Shown here piece after piece: positions 22,984 to 32,214 of a stretch of DNA of 64,000 nucleotides. The translations under genes were made by a program, and so were the position numbers. The stretch is from Ascoidea asiatica (taxonomy: Eukaryota; Ascomycota; Saccharomycetes; Ascoideales; Ascoideaceae), in assembly GCA_001600695.1 (NCBI GenBank), contig BCKQ01000001.1:662877-726876 (forward strand), in the 5' to 3' direction. How positions within the stretch are numbered: position 1 is the stretch's first letter; every line of letters begins with the position of its first letter. The notes beneath the pieces were generated by a model. That model had not been told where the DNA came from. It worked only from the letters and a program-made list of their open reading frames with translations, and did not search any database.

Positions 22984-25206
22984 ATGGGTCTTTTTCAAAA
23001 ATTACAGAATAAATCGAAATCGAAATCAAAAATAGATTCAGAATCTAAATCAAAGACAAAATTAGAATCAAAATCAAAATCAAAGACAAATATTTCAAAT
23101 AATAATAAAATTGACAGTATAAATTTAAACTCAAATACAAATCAAGCTTCTATCAAACCAATAAAAACTGATATTTTAAAACATTCAATTGAAAAAAATA
23201 CTTTAAATTGTTCTCTTCCTTTGAAATTATCCTCAAAGCCACTATCAATATCATCCAACCATAATAAAAGTAAAGACAAAGATAAGAAATTAAGTAATCT
23301 AACCGCTTCCCTTTCAAAAGTTAAGTTAGATCCTTCATCAAATAATCAATCAAATAATCTATCGAATAATGATAACAATAATAAAAGAAACTCATATACT
23401 AAAAGTGCTAATAATATAAAACCTTTATTATCAACAAATTATAATTCAAAACTGTCAAATCAACTAAATTCAATTTCAAATTCTTTTCCAAACAATGCTT
23501 TTACAATATTACCTTCTCAATCAAATAATTCAAAATCTGTAAATCAATTATTACCAAAAAGATCAAATACTTTCACAAATATAATCTCAACTTCAAATTC
23601 AATACCAATACCTAGACCAATTTCAAATTCTTTTTCCAATTCAATTTCAAAATCTAATTCAATATCTCTTTCAAATTCAAATTCAACTTCTGGTTTAAGA
23701 TTAGCCTCATATAATACTACTTCTTTTACAAACTCAATTCCAATTTCTAATTCAAATTCATTACATTTACATTCCAATTCAAATTCTAATTTCAATTCTA
23801 GTTTCAATTCAAATTCTTCAGATCATGAATCTATAATACCATTTCCAAATAGTTATTCTTCTATAAATACTAATAATAATAATAATAATAATATATATTT
23901 CAATTCTAATTCTTATAATCAAAATAATAATAAAAGATTATCAATAAACTCAATCAATACTTTTTCTTCACTTAATTCTTCAATAAATACTAATAACAAT
24001 TCTAATATTCAATCATTTCCAATTCATAATCCTTTAGATATTGGAAAATCAATTAATCAATTTTCTTCTTCAAATGATGAAAAAATCTTATATGATGGTT
24101 TCGGTGGTATAATTAAAAAATCTTTTTTAAAACAAGATCCTTCAAAATTAATTATTATTAAAATTTTTAAAAGACCTGAGGAAATTGATAAATCTATACT
24201 AAAATTAAATTTAAATTCTTCATTTGATGAAAATAATATACCCATTCCTACCAATAATGACAATAATATCAATAAAGACAATGATAAAAATGATAAATTA
24301 ATTAAAAAATTAGATAATTTTTATGATCTTTTATCAAAACATGAATTCAATTTAACTTTAAAATCAAAAAATAAAAATGTTGTACAAGTTTTAAACTTAT
24401 GTAAAGATAATTTTCCATCTCCTTATCATTGGTCAATTCTAATGCCATATTGTTCAAATGGTGACCTTTTTACACTTGTTGTTAAATCAACTAATAAAAA
24501 AATTAATTTTCCATTAAAAATTAAAGATAATATGTTTAAACAATGTTTACAAGCAATTAAATTCATACATTCAAAAGGTATAGTTCATAGAGATATAAAA
24601 TTAGATAATTTTTTAATTGATGATAATTTTACTTTAAAATTAACTGATTTTGGTATGGCAGTTGATATTAATGATATTGAAAATGATCCAAATGAAACTG
24701 TTCATGATTTAATTTCAAATTTACAAATTGGTACAAAATCTTATAGAGCTCCTGAAATTTGTGATAAAATTAAAATTAAAGTTAAAGATTATATAAAACT
24801 GGATATTTGGAGTATTGCAATTTCATATATAATGTTATCAACAAATATAACAAAACCTTGGGATGTTGCAGATAAAAAAACATGTTCAGTTTTTAATCAT
24901 TTTAAAGAATTATATATAAATAATGATTTAAAAAATAAAATTAATATAAATAATGATGATAAACAAAATTCTTGGATAATTAATTTAATTAATGTTAATG
25001 ATACAAATGTAACTGAAAAAGCTTTAAATTTTATTGGAAAATTAAGTTTTGAAAGTAGAGGAGTTATTTTAAAAATGTTAGATATTGATTATAATACAAG
25101 ACTTTCAATAAATGAAATTTGGGAAAGTGATTGGATCAATAAAAGGGTTGATTTTTGTTCAAAAGATGAAATAAGAGACTGTGTTGAAAAAATTTTACGA
25201 AAATAA
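22984..25206 (+). CDS. Ser/Thr protein kinase of the fungal HAL/NPR1 group
   Basis: A 740-residue protein. Residues 1-360 are Ser/Asn/Lys low complexity, normal for the Hal4/Hal5/Npr1 family. The catalytic domain starts near residue 365 with a poor glycine loop (YDGFGGIIKK). It continues with IIIKIFKRPEE (ATP-binding Lys), the HRDIKLDN catalytic loop near 535, DFG near 555, APE near 590 and the LDIWSIAISYIML helix. Catalytic residues are present, so it should be active. Kinases of this group control ion and nutrient transporters at the plasma membrane; which member this is cannot be fixed (Hal4/Hal5, Npr1, Prr or Rtk1). The residue before the conserved DIW (24799-24801) is encoded by CTG. Asn/Asp inserts break up the N-lobe. 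It converges on the next gene. Confidence 0.85.
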   Translation: MGLFQKLQNKSKSKSKIDSESKSKTKLESKSKSKTNISNNNKIDSINLNSNTNQASIKPIKTDILKHSIEKNTLNCSLPLKLSSKPLSISSNHNKSKDKDKKLSNLTASLSKVKLDPSSNNQSNNLSNNDNNNKRNSYTKSANNIKPLLSTNYNSKLSNQLNSISNSFPNNAFTILPSQSNNSKSVNQLLPKRSNTFTNIISTSNSIPIPRPISNSFSNSISKSNSISLSNSNSTSGLRLASYNTTSFTNSIPISNSNSLHLHSNSNSNFNSSFNSNSSDHESIIPFPNSYSSINTNNNNNNNIYFNSNSYNQNNNKRLSINSINTFSSLNSSINTNNNSNIQSFPIHNPLDIGKSINQFSSSNDEKILYDGFGGIIKKSFLKQDPSKLIIIKIFKRPEEIDKSILKLNLNSSFDENNIPIPTNNDNNINKDNDKNDKLIKKLDNFYDLLSKHEFNLTLKSKNKNVVQVLNLCKDNFPSPYHWSILMPYCSNGDLFTLVVKSTNKKINFPLKIKDNMFKQCLQAIKFIHSKGIVHRDIKLDNFLIDDNFTLKLTDFGMAVDINDIENDPNETVHDLISNLQIGTKSYRAPEICDKIKIKVKDYIKLDIWSIAISYIMLSTNITKPWDVADKKTCSVFNHFKELYINNDLKNKININNDDKQNSWIINLINVNDTNVTEKALNFIGKLSFESRGVILKMLDIDYNTRLSINEIWESDWINKRVDFCSKDEIRDCVEKILRK

Positions 25207-25567
25207 TATAATTCAATACAATATATAATTTTTTCAAATGCTATTTTTTTTTAATGTTTTGTTATTTAGATGTGGTTTTATATAGTTTTATAAATTTTTT
25301 TTATCTATTGTTCATTGTTTGATGCATAAATCTTAAGAGAGACAAAAAGAAAAAATCTCCAACATATTCGAGTGAGAAGTAATTGTTGTTCATTAATATA
25401 GTTCAAAAAAAATTATTCAACGTATACTCTGAAAATCTAAGTCAGAAACAAAATTAGTGATGATAAATAATGGTAAATAATGATAATCTAAAAAGAAAAA
25501 GAACGATAAAAATAATGAAAGAAAAAAGAGAAAAAAAATAAATAAATTACAGATTAAAATTTGAAAA
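25207..25567. other. Convergent 3' region
   Basis: AT-rich region between the stop codons of the kinase gene and the next, convergent gene. It probably holds both 3' UTRs. Purine-rich runs lie near 25490-25550. No other feature is seen. Confidence 0.5.
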
Positions 25568-27784
25568 TTAACTTCTATTAAGTAAATTTTCTATTGAGAT
25601 ACATTGACAGTCTCTTAATATTCTAATTTTTCCATTTATATATCCAGTACCTAATTGTGGTTTATCTCTAGATCCACCAAAACCTAAAGGACTTGGACCC
25701 CAAGTTGGAATAAAACAAATAGAGTTCAAAGGGCACACTTCATCACACTGATAAAATACTGACCAATTCAATAAATCCAACAATTCTTTTATATCTTTTT
25801 TCTTTGAAAGAATTCTTGATTTTATATCTTTACTATAATCATCGGAAATTAAAGATTCTTGTTTAACATAAGCATTCACAAGTATCTCTTTTGATAAATC
25901 AAAATTATCAAAAACTGAATTTATGATTAAATCAACAAGATTTGTAATTGAAGACCATATTAAAAGATCGGAATTTGATTGAATCGGTTGATAAGGATGA
26001 GAATAATCAAAAATAGCATCACTAATAGCATTCAATCTTCTTTGATTTAAATCAGTTATATTATTATTAAGATATCTTCTAACAAAATTGAAAGTATAAG
26101 TTGAAATATTTTTTGCAAGTACAATTTCATCATTCTCATCATATTCAGTATAAGTATTATTTAATATAGATAAAATTGGATAAAATTTATCAACAATTAA
26201 ATTTGTTACCATTTGCCAATTTGTACCATCTATAGGAGAAATGAAGTTTTGATTTTTTCTAAAGATTTCTTCAATATCATAAATCATTGATTCTTTAGTT
26301 GAATTAGTAAAAGATTTTAATCTTCTTTCATAAGTATCTAAAGATAAATAAGATCTATTTAAACCTGTAACAAACCCTCTATAATCAATTTGAATTCTTG
26401 GATCACCTTCATAATGTGTTGCACCTGCTCTATAATGTTCATAACCAGGCATTAAAGATATTATTTGCATTATTTCACTCCTCTTAACTTGATATTTATC
26501 AATTTTATTATCCTCTTGATTATCATCATCATCATCATCATTATTATTATTATCAGAGTTGAATTTGGAATTTAAACCATTGATTATATCATTATCCTTT
26601 TCAGGAAAACCAATAACTTCATTTCCTTTAACAAAAGTAGTATTTGAAATTAATTTTATTTTATCAGATTTAAAATCACAAACAATCATTTCAAAACCAA
26701 TTTCTAATCTTATAATTCCATCTAAACCATTGAATTCTTTTTCACCCCATTTACAAATTCTTCTAGCCATTTCTCTTTCTTCCCAACCAGTTACATTATC
26801 AGAACTTCTAGATAATAATAATTGAGTATCCATTTCTCCATTACTATTTTTTGCAGCACTTGCACCTTCAAGAACTAAAACTTTATTAAATGGTTTTACA
26901 ACTTGAAAAGTAAATAATGTAGCTTCACCAAAATCAGAAGGACCTCTTCTTGGAGGTTTTCCACCAGGAGGTTTATGATCATCTCCATAATTAGGAGCAT
27001 TAGGATGGCCGCCTGGGCCTGGAGGACCACCGTCAGGAGGACCACCATCGTTAGGAGGCCCACCAGGACCGCCGGGAGGACCACCACCAGGGCCACCAGG
27101 ACCATCGTAAGACGAGTTTCCTCCAGGTCTAGGGCCATGAGACCCAGCAGCGAAATTATAACTGAATTCATAATCGAATGCTATCCATTCAGGATTTGAA
27201 GGAAATTCATGTCCACCATGATACAAAATTGTACCTGCTGGTATATAACCAGTGAAAATAGAAACACCATTTGGATATAAATCATGATTTTTCTGTTTTG
27301 CAATACCATTAACAGAATTAAATATTGCAGAAGAATTTTGAATATCTATTGGTTTTAGAAAATTTTTAAAATTTGAGTTATTTATATTTAAATAATTATT
27401 ATGATTGAATTTTAAATTTTTGCTATATTTAAAAGATTTATAATTATAATTATTATTATAATTGTAACTATTATTATCTGAATTAATTATATCAGATATT
27501 TTCCAATCTAATTTTTTTATAACAATTGTAAAAATCAAAGCATTTATTAAAATACCGATAAAAAATACATATTTTGATAATTTATTTAATTTATTATTAT
27601 AAAATATTGAATGATGAATATTTGAATTACTTTCATTATTTATTTCATGATTCAATTCATTATCTATTTCATTATTCACTTCATCATTTGATATATTTTG
27701 AATATTTTGATTGTTGATATTATCCGGATTATCTAATTTTGAATAACGAATCATTTTACTCATTTTATTCCTCAAATAATCCAT
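25568..27784 (-). CDS. Membrane-anchored fungal protein of unknown function with a Gly/Pro-rich insert
   Basis: A 738-residue protein from the ATG at 27784. An Asn-rich cytosolic head of about 65 residues is followed by one hydrophobic segment (VFFIGILINALIFTIVI, about residues 73-89), suggesting a type II membrane protein facing the secretory lumen. The ordered part begins near residue 172 with GVSIFTGYIPAGTILYHGG and PEWIAFDYEFSYNF. The pattern 'costs/opens as xGG ... WIAFDxExSY' is reminiscent of ADP-ribosyltransferase folds, but I cannot confirm that. A Gly/Pro/Asp insert occupies about residues 218-285, encoded by locally GC-rich repetitive DNA (26930-27125). An acidic Asn/Asp tract follows near 410-420. 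The C-terminus is Cys-rich and well ordered (CDEVCPLNSICFIPTWGPSP, then RDCQC). I recognise it as conserved-looking but cannot name it. Confidence 0.75.
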   Translation of the reverse strand: MDYLRNKMSKMIRYSKLDNPDNINNQNIQNISNDEVNNEIDNELNHEINNESNSNIHHSIFYNNKLNKLSKYVFFIGILINALIFTIVIKKLDWKISDIINSDNNSYNYNNNYNYKSFKYSKNLKFNHNNYLNINNSNFKNFLKPIDIQNSSAIFNSVNGIAKQKNHDLYPNGVSIFTGYIPAGTILYHGGHEFPSNPEWIAFDYEFSYNFAAGSHGPRPGGNSSYDGPGGPGGGPPGGPGGPPNDGGPPDGGPPGPGGHPNAPNYGDDHKPPGGKPPRRGPSDFGEATLFTFQVVKPFNKVLVLEGASAAKNSNGEMDTQLLLSRSSDNVTGWEEREMARRICKWGEKEFNGLDGIIRLEIGFEMIVCDFKSDKIKLISNTTFVKGNEVIGFPEKDNDIINGLNSKFNSDNNNNDDDDDDNQEDNKIDKYQVKRSEIMQIISLMPGYEHYRAGATHYEGDPRIQIDYRGFVTGLNRSYLSLDTYERRLKSFTNSTKESMIYDIEEIFRKNQNFISPIDGTNWQMVTNLIVDKFYPILSILNNTYTEYDENDEIVLAKNISTYTFNFVRRYLNNNITDLNQRRLNAISDAIFDYSHPYQPIQSNSDLLIWSSITNLVDLIINSVFDNFDLSKEILVNAYVKQESLISDDYSKDIKSRILSKKKDIKELLDLLNWSVFYQCDEVCPLNSICFIPTWGPSPLGFGGSRDKPQLGTGYINGKIRILRDCQCISIENLLNRS

Positions 27785-28367
27785 TATGATAACGGGCCTT
27801 TATTTTATTTCTTAATTTTTTAATGAAATTAAATATAGGTTGTATTTACCCATTAAAATGTGATTATTTCCTTGAGGAATAAATATTAGATTTTAAATAT
27901 ATAAATCATTTTCCTTCTTCATTCAATTTTGTATAATTTGACATAGATTAATAAATATTTATGATATATTCAGAGAATATATTAATTTTGTTTACCAAGT
28001 TGGTATTACTCGTACTGGTAATAGAAATATTCTTATTATTATTGTTGTTTTTATTACTACCAGCGCTTACCACTGACTGCCTTAAGCCTGTGCTTGTTTT
28101 TAAGCCCCGAAGGAAGTGAGAGAGCATGCTCTGCAACTGGTGGAAGCCACGGAAAAGACCCGTGCAACGGTGATTATATAATCAGACGTATTAATTACGT
28201 AATAGAATATATTCTTTAGATATAATTTTAATATTTCATTTATTCATATCAAGGTAAAAAATAAAAAAGTAAATAAATAAATAAATAAGAAAGTAAGAAA
28301 GAAAGATGATAAAAAATAAGTTTTCATTTAGAAAAAATCATTAAAATCATTAAATTAATGGATGAAT
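27785..28367. promoter_or_regulatory. Intergenic region upstream of the unknown membrane protein
   Basis: Between two minus-strand genes. A GC-richer patch at 28050-28180 contains a short minus-strand frame (ATG at 28127) of about 59 codons. It begins like a mitochondrial targeting peptide (MLSHFLRGLKTSTGLRQS) but turns into Asn-rich sequence. I do not count it as a gene: no conserved body follows and no branch point is seen. The 3' part holds the ADH gene's 3' end. Confidence 0.4.
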
Positions 28368-29525
28368 TTATTGACAATCGAGAACATAACGACCAGCAAT
28401 TTTACCTTGTTCCATTAATTCATAAACTTTTTCTAAATCTTTTAATGGTACAACTTTAATTGGAGAATGAACCAAACCTCTAATAAAGAAATCAATTGCT
28501 TCTCTTGTATCAGCTCTATTACCAACATAAGAACCTTTAATTTGGATAGATTTAATAACATGAGTGAAAACTTCAGAATGACAAACTGCACCAGCTGGTA
28601 AACCAACTAAAACAACAGTACCTGTTGGTCTAACAAATTGACAAGATTGAGAAATTGCTTTTGGAGAAACAGAAACATTAATGACAGCATGTGGACCACC
28701 TTTTGTTGCTTCTTGAATTGCAGCTACAATATCTTTTTCTTTACCAAAATCAATAAAAGATTCAGCACCTAAAGATTTAACTAATTTTTCTTTTTCTGCA
28801 CCACTATCAATAGCAAGTACTCTATAACCCATAGCTTTAGCATATTGAACAGCTAAAGAACCTAAACCTCCACCGGCACCAGATACAGCTAACCATTCAC
28901 CTTGTTTTGCAGCAGCAGTTTTAATTGCTTTATAAACAGTTACACCAGCACATAAAATTGGAGCAATTTCAGCTAAATCTGCACCTTTGGGGATTTTTGC
29001 AGCTTGAACAGCATCTGCAGTTGCATATTGTTGAAATGAACCATCATGAGTATAACCTGATAAATCAGCATGAGGACAATTTGGTTCAAAACCTTTTTCA
29101 CAATATTCACAAGACATACAAGAACCATTAAGCCATTTAATACCTGCATAATCACCAATTTCAAAATTTTTAACTTCAGAACCTTTTGCAACAACAACTC
29201 CTGCACCTTCATGACCACCAACTAAAGGTAATTTAGTTGCTAAAGGCCAATCACCTTTCCAAGCATGTAAATCAGTATGACAAACACCAGAATATTTAAC
29301 ATTAACTAAAATTTCAGTTGGTTTTGGAGTTGGTACTGGAATATCTTTATATTCTAATTTACCACCATTTGTTTCAAAAATTACAGCTTTTTGAGTTGAT
29401 GGAATTGCCATATATTTTGCAAAAGATGTTGAGAAATTTTTTGAAAAATTATATATTAAATTAATTCTTGTTGAATTTTTCAATTGAACAGATGAAAGAT
29501 TTTTAACAAATGATTGTTTAAACAT
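28368..29525 (-). CDS. ADH3: Alcohol dehydrogenase, zinc type, mitochondrial form (ADH3-like)
   Basis: A 385-residue protein from the ATG at 29525. The first 38 residues are basic, Ser/Asn-rich and lack acids, like a mitochondrial presequence. The mature part begins at Met39 with [12 protein letters not shown], aligning with the start of cytosolic Adh1. Catalytic zinc ligands are Cys82 (GVCHTDLH) and His105 (GGHEGAG), and a third Cys lies in [11 protein letters not shown]. The structural zinc Cys cluster is [17 protein letters not shown]. The NAD-binding [21 protein letters not shown] and the Asp of [10 protein letters not shown] fit an NAD-dependent enzyme. It interconverts ethanol and acetaldehyde. 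Initiation at Met39 could give a cytosolic form. I saw no CTG codon. Confidence 0.95.
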   Translation of the reverse strand: MFKQSFVKNLSSVQLKNSTRINLIYNFSKNFSTSFAKYMAIPSTQKAVIFETNGGKLEYKDIPVPTPKPTEILVNVKYSGVCHTDLHAWKGDWPLATKLPLVGGHEGAGVVVAKGSEVKNFEIGDYAGIKWLNGSCMSCEYCEKGFEPNCPHADLSGYTHDGSFQQYATADAVQAAKIPKGADLAEIAPILCAGVTVYKAIKTAAAKQGEWLAVSGAGGGLGSLAVQYAKAMGYRVLAIDSGAEKEKLVKSLGAESFIDFGKEKDIVAAIQEATKGGPHAVINVSVSPKAISQSCQFVRPTGTVVLVGLPAGAVCHSEVFTHVIKSIQIKGSYVGNRADTREAIDFFIRGLVHSPIKVVPLKDLEKVYELMEQGKIAGRYVLDCQ

Positions 29526-32214
29526 TTTTAAATAATAATAATAATAATAATGATAATTAAATTTGGAATATTAATGGGTTTAATTGGTTATAATAGTTTT
29601 ATGAATTATAATTGAATTTATGAATATAGATGAATAATTTACCTTGAATTTAAAATAATCCTAATAAAGACTATTATTTATGATAAGATAATAGAATAAT
29701 AAGAGAATATTATAATAAAAGAATATAAATAAAAGGAAATGAATATATGGGAATATTATCAAATATATATATGTATATGAATTAAATTCAATTCAATTCA
29801 ATTAAACTGGATTATCGAATTAAAGAACATAATAAAAAATCAAAATATTCAAAGATAAAAAATAATAAAATTGCTAATTGAACGAGTGATTATTTGTTAT
29901 TGTTTTGGATAAAGTTAGAAGACAATTCTTGGATAACTGGAAAGTCAGATAGATTGGAATAAGGCATAAATGTAGTAAGTAGGAATAGTAATAGATTCGA
30001 AGCAGGCTTGTTTGGACATTTCTTGGTTTAACTATCAGATCTATTCTTCATTGGAGTAATATCATATCCACGCCAGAGTTGCACTGGAGTTCCGAGGGTG
30101 TGAATATGTCAGACTGTGAAAGTAAGAGAAAATGGTGTCGGAGATTAGACAAACTAGCAAACACCCATTTAACATATACTTAATATGAACTAAATACAAT
30201 GAAAAAGGTAAGAAAAATCAACTTATTCATTAATTCAAATGAAATCAAATGGAATAAAAATAGGATTCGATGCTGGGATCACAGATATAGAGATGCAGCG
30301 CAGCGTACCCCGCAAAATATAAATAAAAAGCGCGCGCTTCTTAAGTATGTGTGCGGACTTCGGAGCTGCTGCAAACAGGCTGGGCAACCCCAGGGTGAAA
30401 GTCCGACGGAGTCGAATCTCGTAACGAGTCTATCACTTTCTCTCATGGCAACGTCGGGACTAGGACAAAAATAAAGAACTGGGTAACCAAAAAAATCTAG
30501 GACACCAGAGATATTTGTGAGATTTATGTCATTTGTGTCATGGCACAAAAACGTCTGTTAATTAAGTTATGAAAAAAACAATCAGAAACAATTCAATACT
30601 GTATGCAATATCAGCTTCTTTGAAACTGTCTTCTTATAGTCTATAAAAACTTCCTTTCGACAATTAAATAACCAGCCAGCCTTACCCCAAGCAATACCCC
30701 AAGTGAACCATTAACAGAATTTGAAATCATTACTGTATTGCTGCCCTTTGAGTCAGTTTGATTTCATTGTAAATGGGGGTAGAAATAGGATGATTAGAAT
30801 TTTTGGAGGCAACTTCTTACTATCTTTGCAATCTCACTGGTACTAATTAAATAATCCTAGTCTTTCATGAGGGGTTGAGGCCAATCTACTTTTATGATTC
30901 CAGTTCATTAAACCGATACTTATGTTGTGATTTTGCGATTGCCCTCTTTGAAGATACTTTTCTCACCGGAAACCGTGACTTTGTAAATTTAATATTCAAT
31001 TTCACTTGCATTTCTTCTTGCTTTTAGAAGGTTTGATAATATCCTCCACTGCAGTAGCGGTAGCCTCTTTTTCTTCAGAATCACTTCATTCTTCTGATTC
31101 ATTTAATTTATTTGATTCCAATAGGTCAAACCAATGTTTACTCAAAAAGTCTAAAAGGAAGTCCGAAATATAGTGGAGTTAACGCTTCAATTCATACTCC
31201 ACCCCAATATTCTCGAATAAACTAAAATCCATAGACTTAGCGAGAAACATTTAACTACCATTTTAATGGGTCTTTGAAACTTCTACATAGACCCGCATTC
31301 ATGGACCCAACCACAAACAAAAAAAAAAGAACATCCACCGTTTTGGCTTCTTTTTGTGGCTTACTTCTCTTCATGTGACAATCTGTAAGGGGTAATTAGT
31401 CTTTATCACTGATTGGCTAGCTGATTTATTTTTATTGGTTCATAAACACGGTACACGAGATCCAGATGCGGCAATACTGCCGTGCATGCTGAACACGATG
31501 CTCCTTTAACGTAAATCCCTTATAAATTACGTAGTGGTCTTCATATTCACTAACAAAAGATAAAATCGTACGAGTTATCATGTTTTTATTTGGTATTTTT
31601 AGTTGAAATTAGAATTTCATCAAATTAAAATTCAATATCAAAATCAAAACAAGAATAATAATAGGAATAATAATAGAAAAAATAATAATAACAAAAATAA
31701 AAATAAAAATAAAGGGTACTTAATGTATTTGAATCAAAAAAAATAAAATTTTAATCTAAATTTTATTCTAATTTGTATCTAAATTCCTATTTTTTTTTAT
31801 ATTTGATCATTTCTATTTCATTTCAATTTCAAAATTTATTATCATAAGTATTGAAAATATCATTTATCAAATCATCTATGAATATTCTATCCTGTTTTAT
31901 CCATAATCATTTGTTTATTTCTAAATTATTTTAATCCATTTTAAATATTCTTGAATCCTTTTAAAGCTTTTTAAATCACTTAAAACAATTTATAATCCCA
32001 AATTATAATAAATATGATATTACATTTTGTTTTCATAAACTAAATATCTAATCAATTCTATTCTTCTGTTTTGCTTCTTTTAAATTATTCAATATATTTT
32101 TTAAAGTATTCACTTCATATATCTTTTTAGTTTTAAAATTTAAGATCTACTATAAAAAAGTTAAATTAATCTTAAAGAAAGAATTTTTGTATATTTGAAA
32201 CTCATTATATAATA
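29526..32214. promoter_or_regulatory. Divergent 2.7 kb region, ADH / tyrosine phosphatase
   Basis: No confident gene is seen. An AT-rich ADH-proximal part is followed by a structured GC-richer block (30270-30545, listed separately). A mixed-composition stretch lies at 30560-31560, with a second GC-richer patch at 31440-31530. A long AT-rich leader then runs up to the phosphatase start. Plus-strand pyrimidine tracts at 31740-32210 look like a normal yeast 5' leader. Confidence 0.45.
30270..30545. ncRNA. Candidate structured RNA or regulatory block (unassigned)
   Basis: A GC-richer block in AT-rich DNA with consecutive pairings readable by eye. They are AGCGCGCGCT (30329-30338), CTGGG/CCCAG with a four-base loop (30380-30393), CTCG/CGAG (30418-30428), and an outer helix AGTC-CGACG (30400-30408) with CGTCG-GACT (30452-30461). 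GGTGAAAGTCCG (30395-30405) resembles the CR-I motif of RNase P/MRP RNA. On the minus strand GATTCGACTCC resembles a Pol III B box, followed about 75 bases later by a T5 run (near 30325). I could not place CR-V, nor fold a tRNA. Strand and identity are undecided. Confidence 0.3.

Noticed and set aside
26896-27199. Open frames opposite and beside the Gly/Pro-rich insert
   Set aside because: They arise from the GC-rich repeat in other phases; the minus-strand long frame explains the region.
27948-28127. Short minus-strand frame resembling a mitochondrial targeting peptide
   Set aside because: It turns into Asn-rich low complexity without a conserved body, and no branch point was found for a downstream exon.
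30330-30470. tRNA gene suggested by a B-box-like GATTCGACTCC on the minus strand
   Set aside because: The T stem does not pair and acceptor strands match only with a bulge, so no cloverleaf can be drawn.
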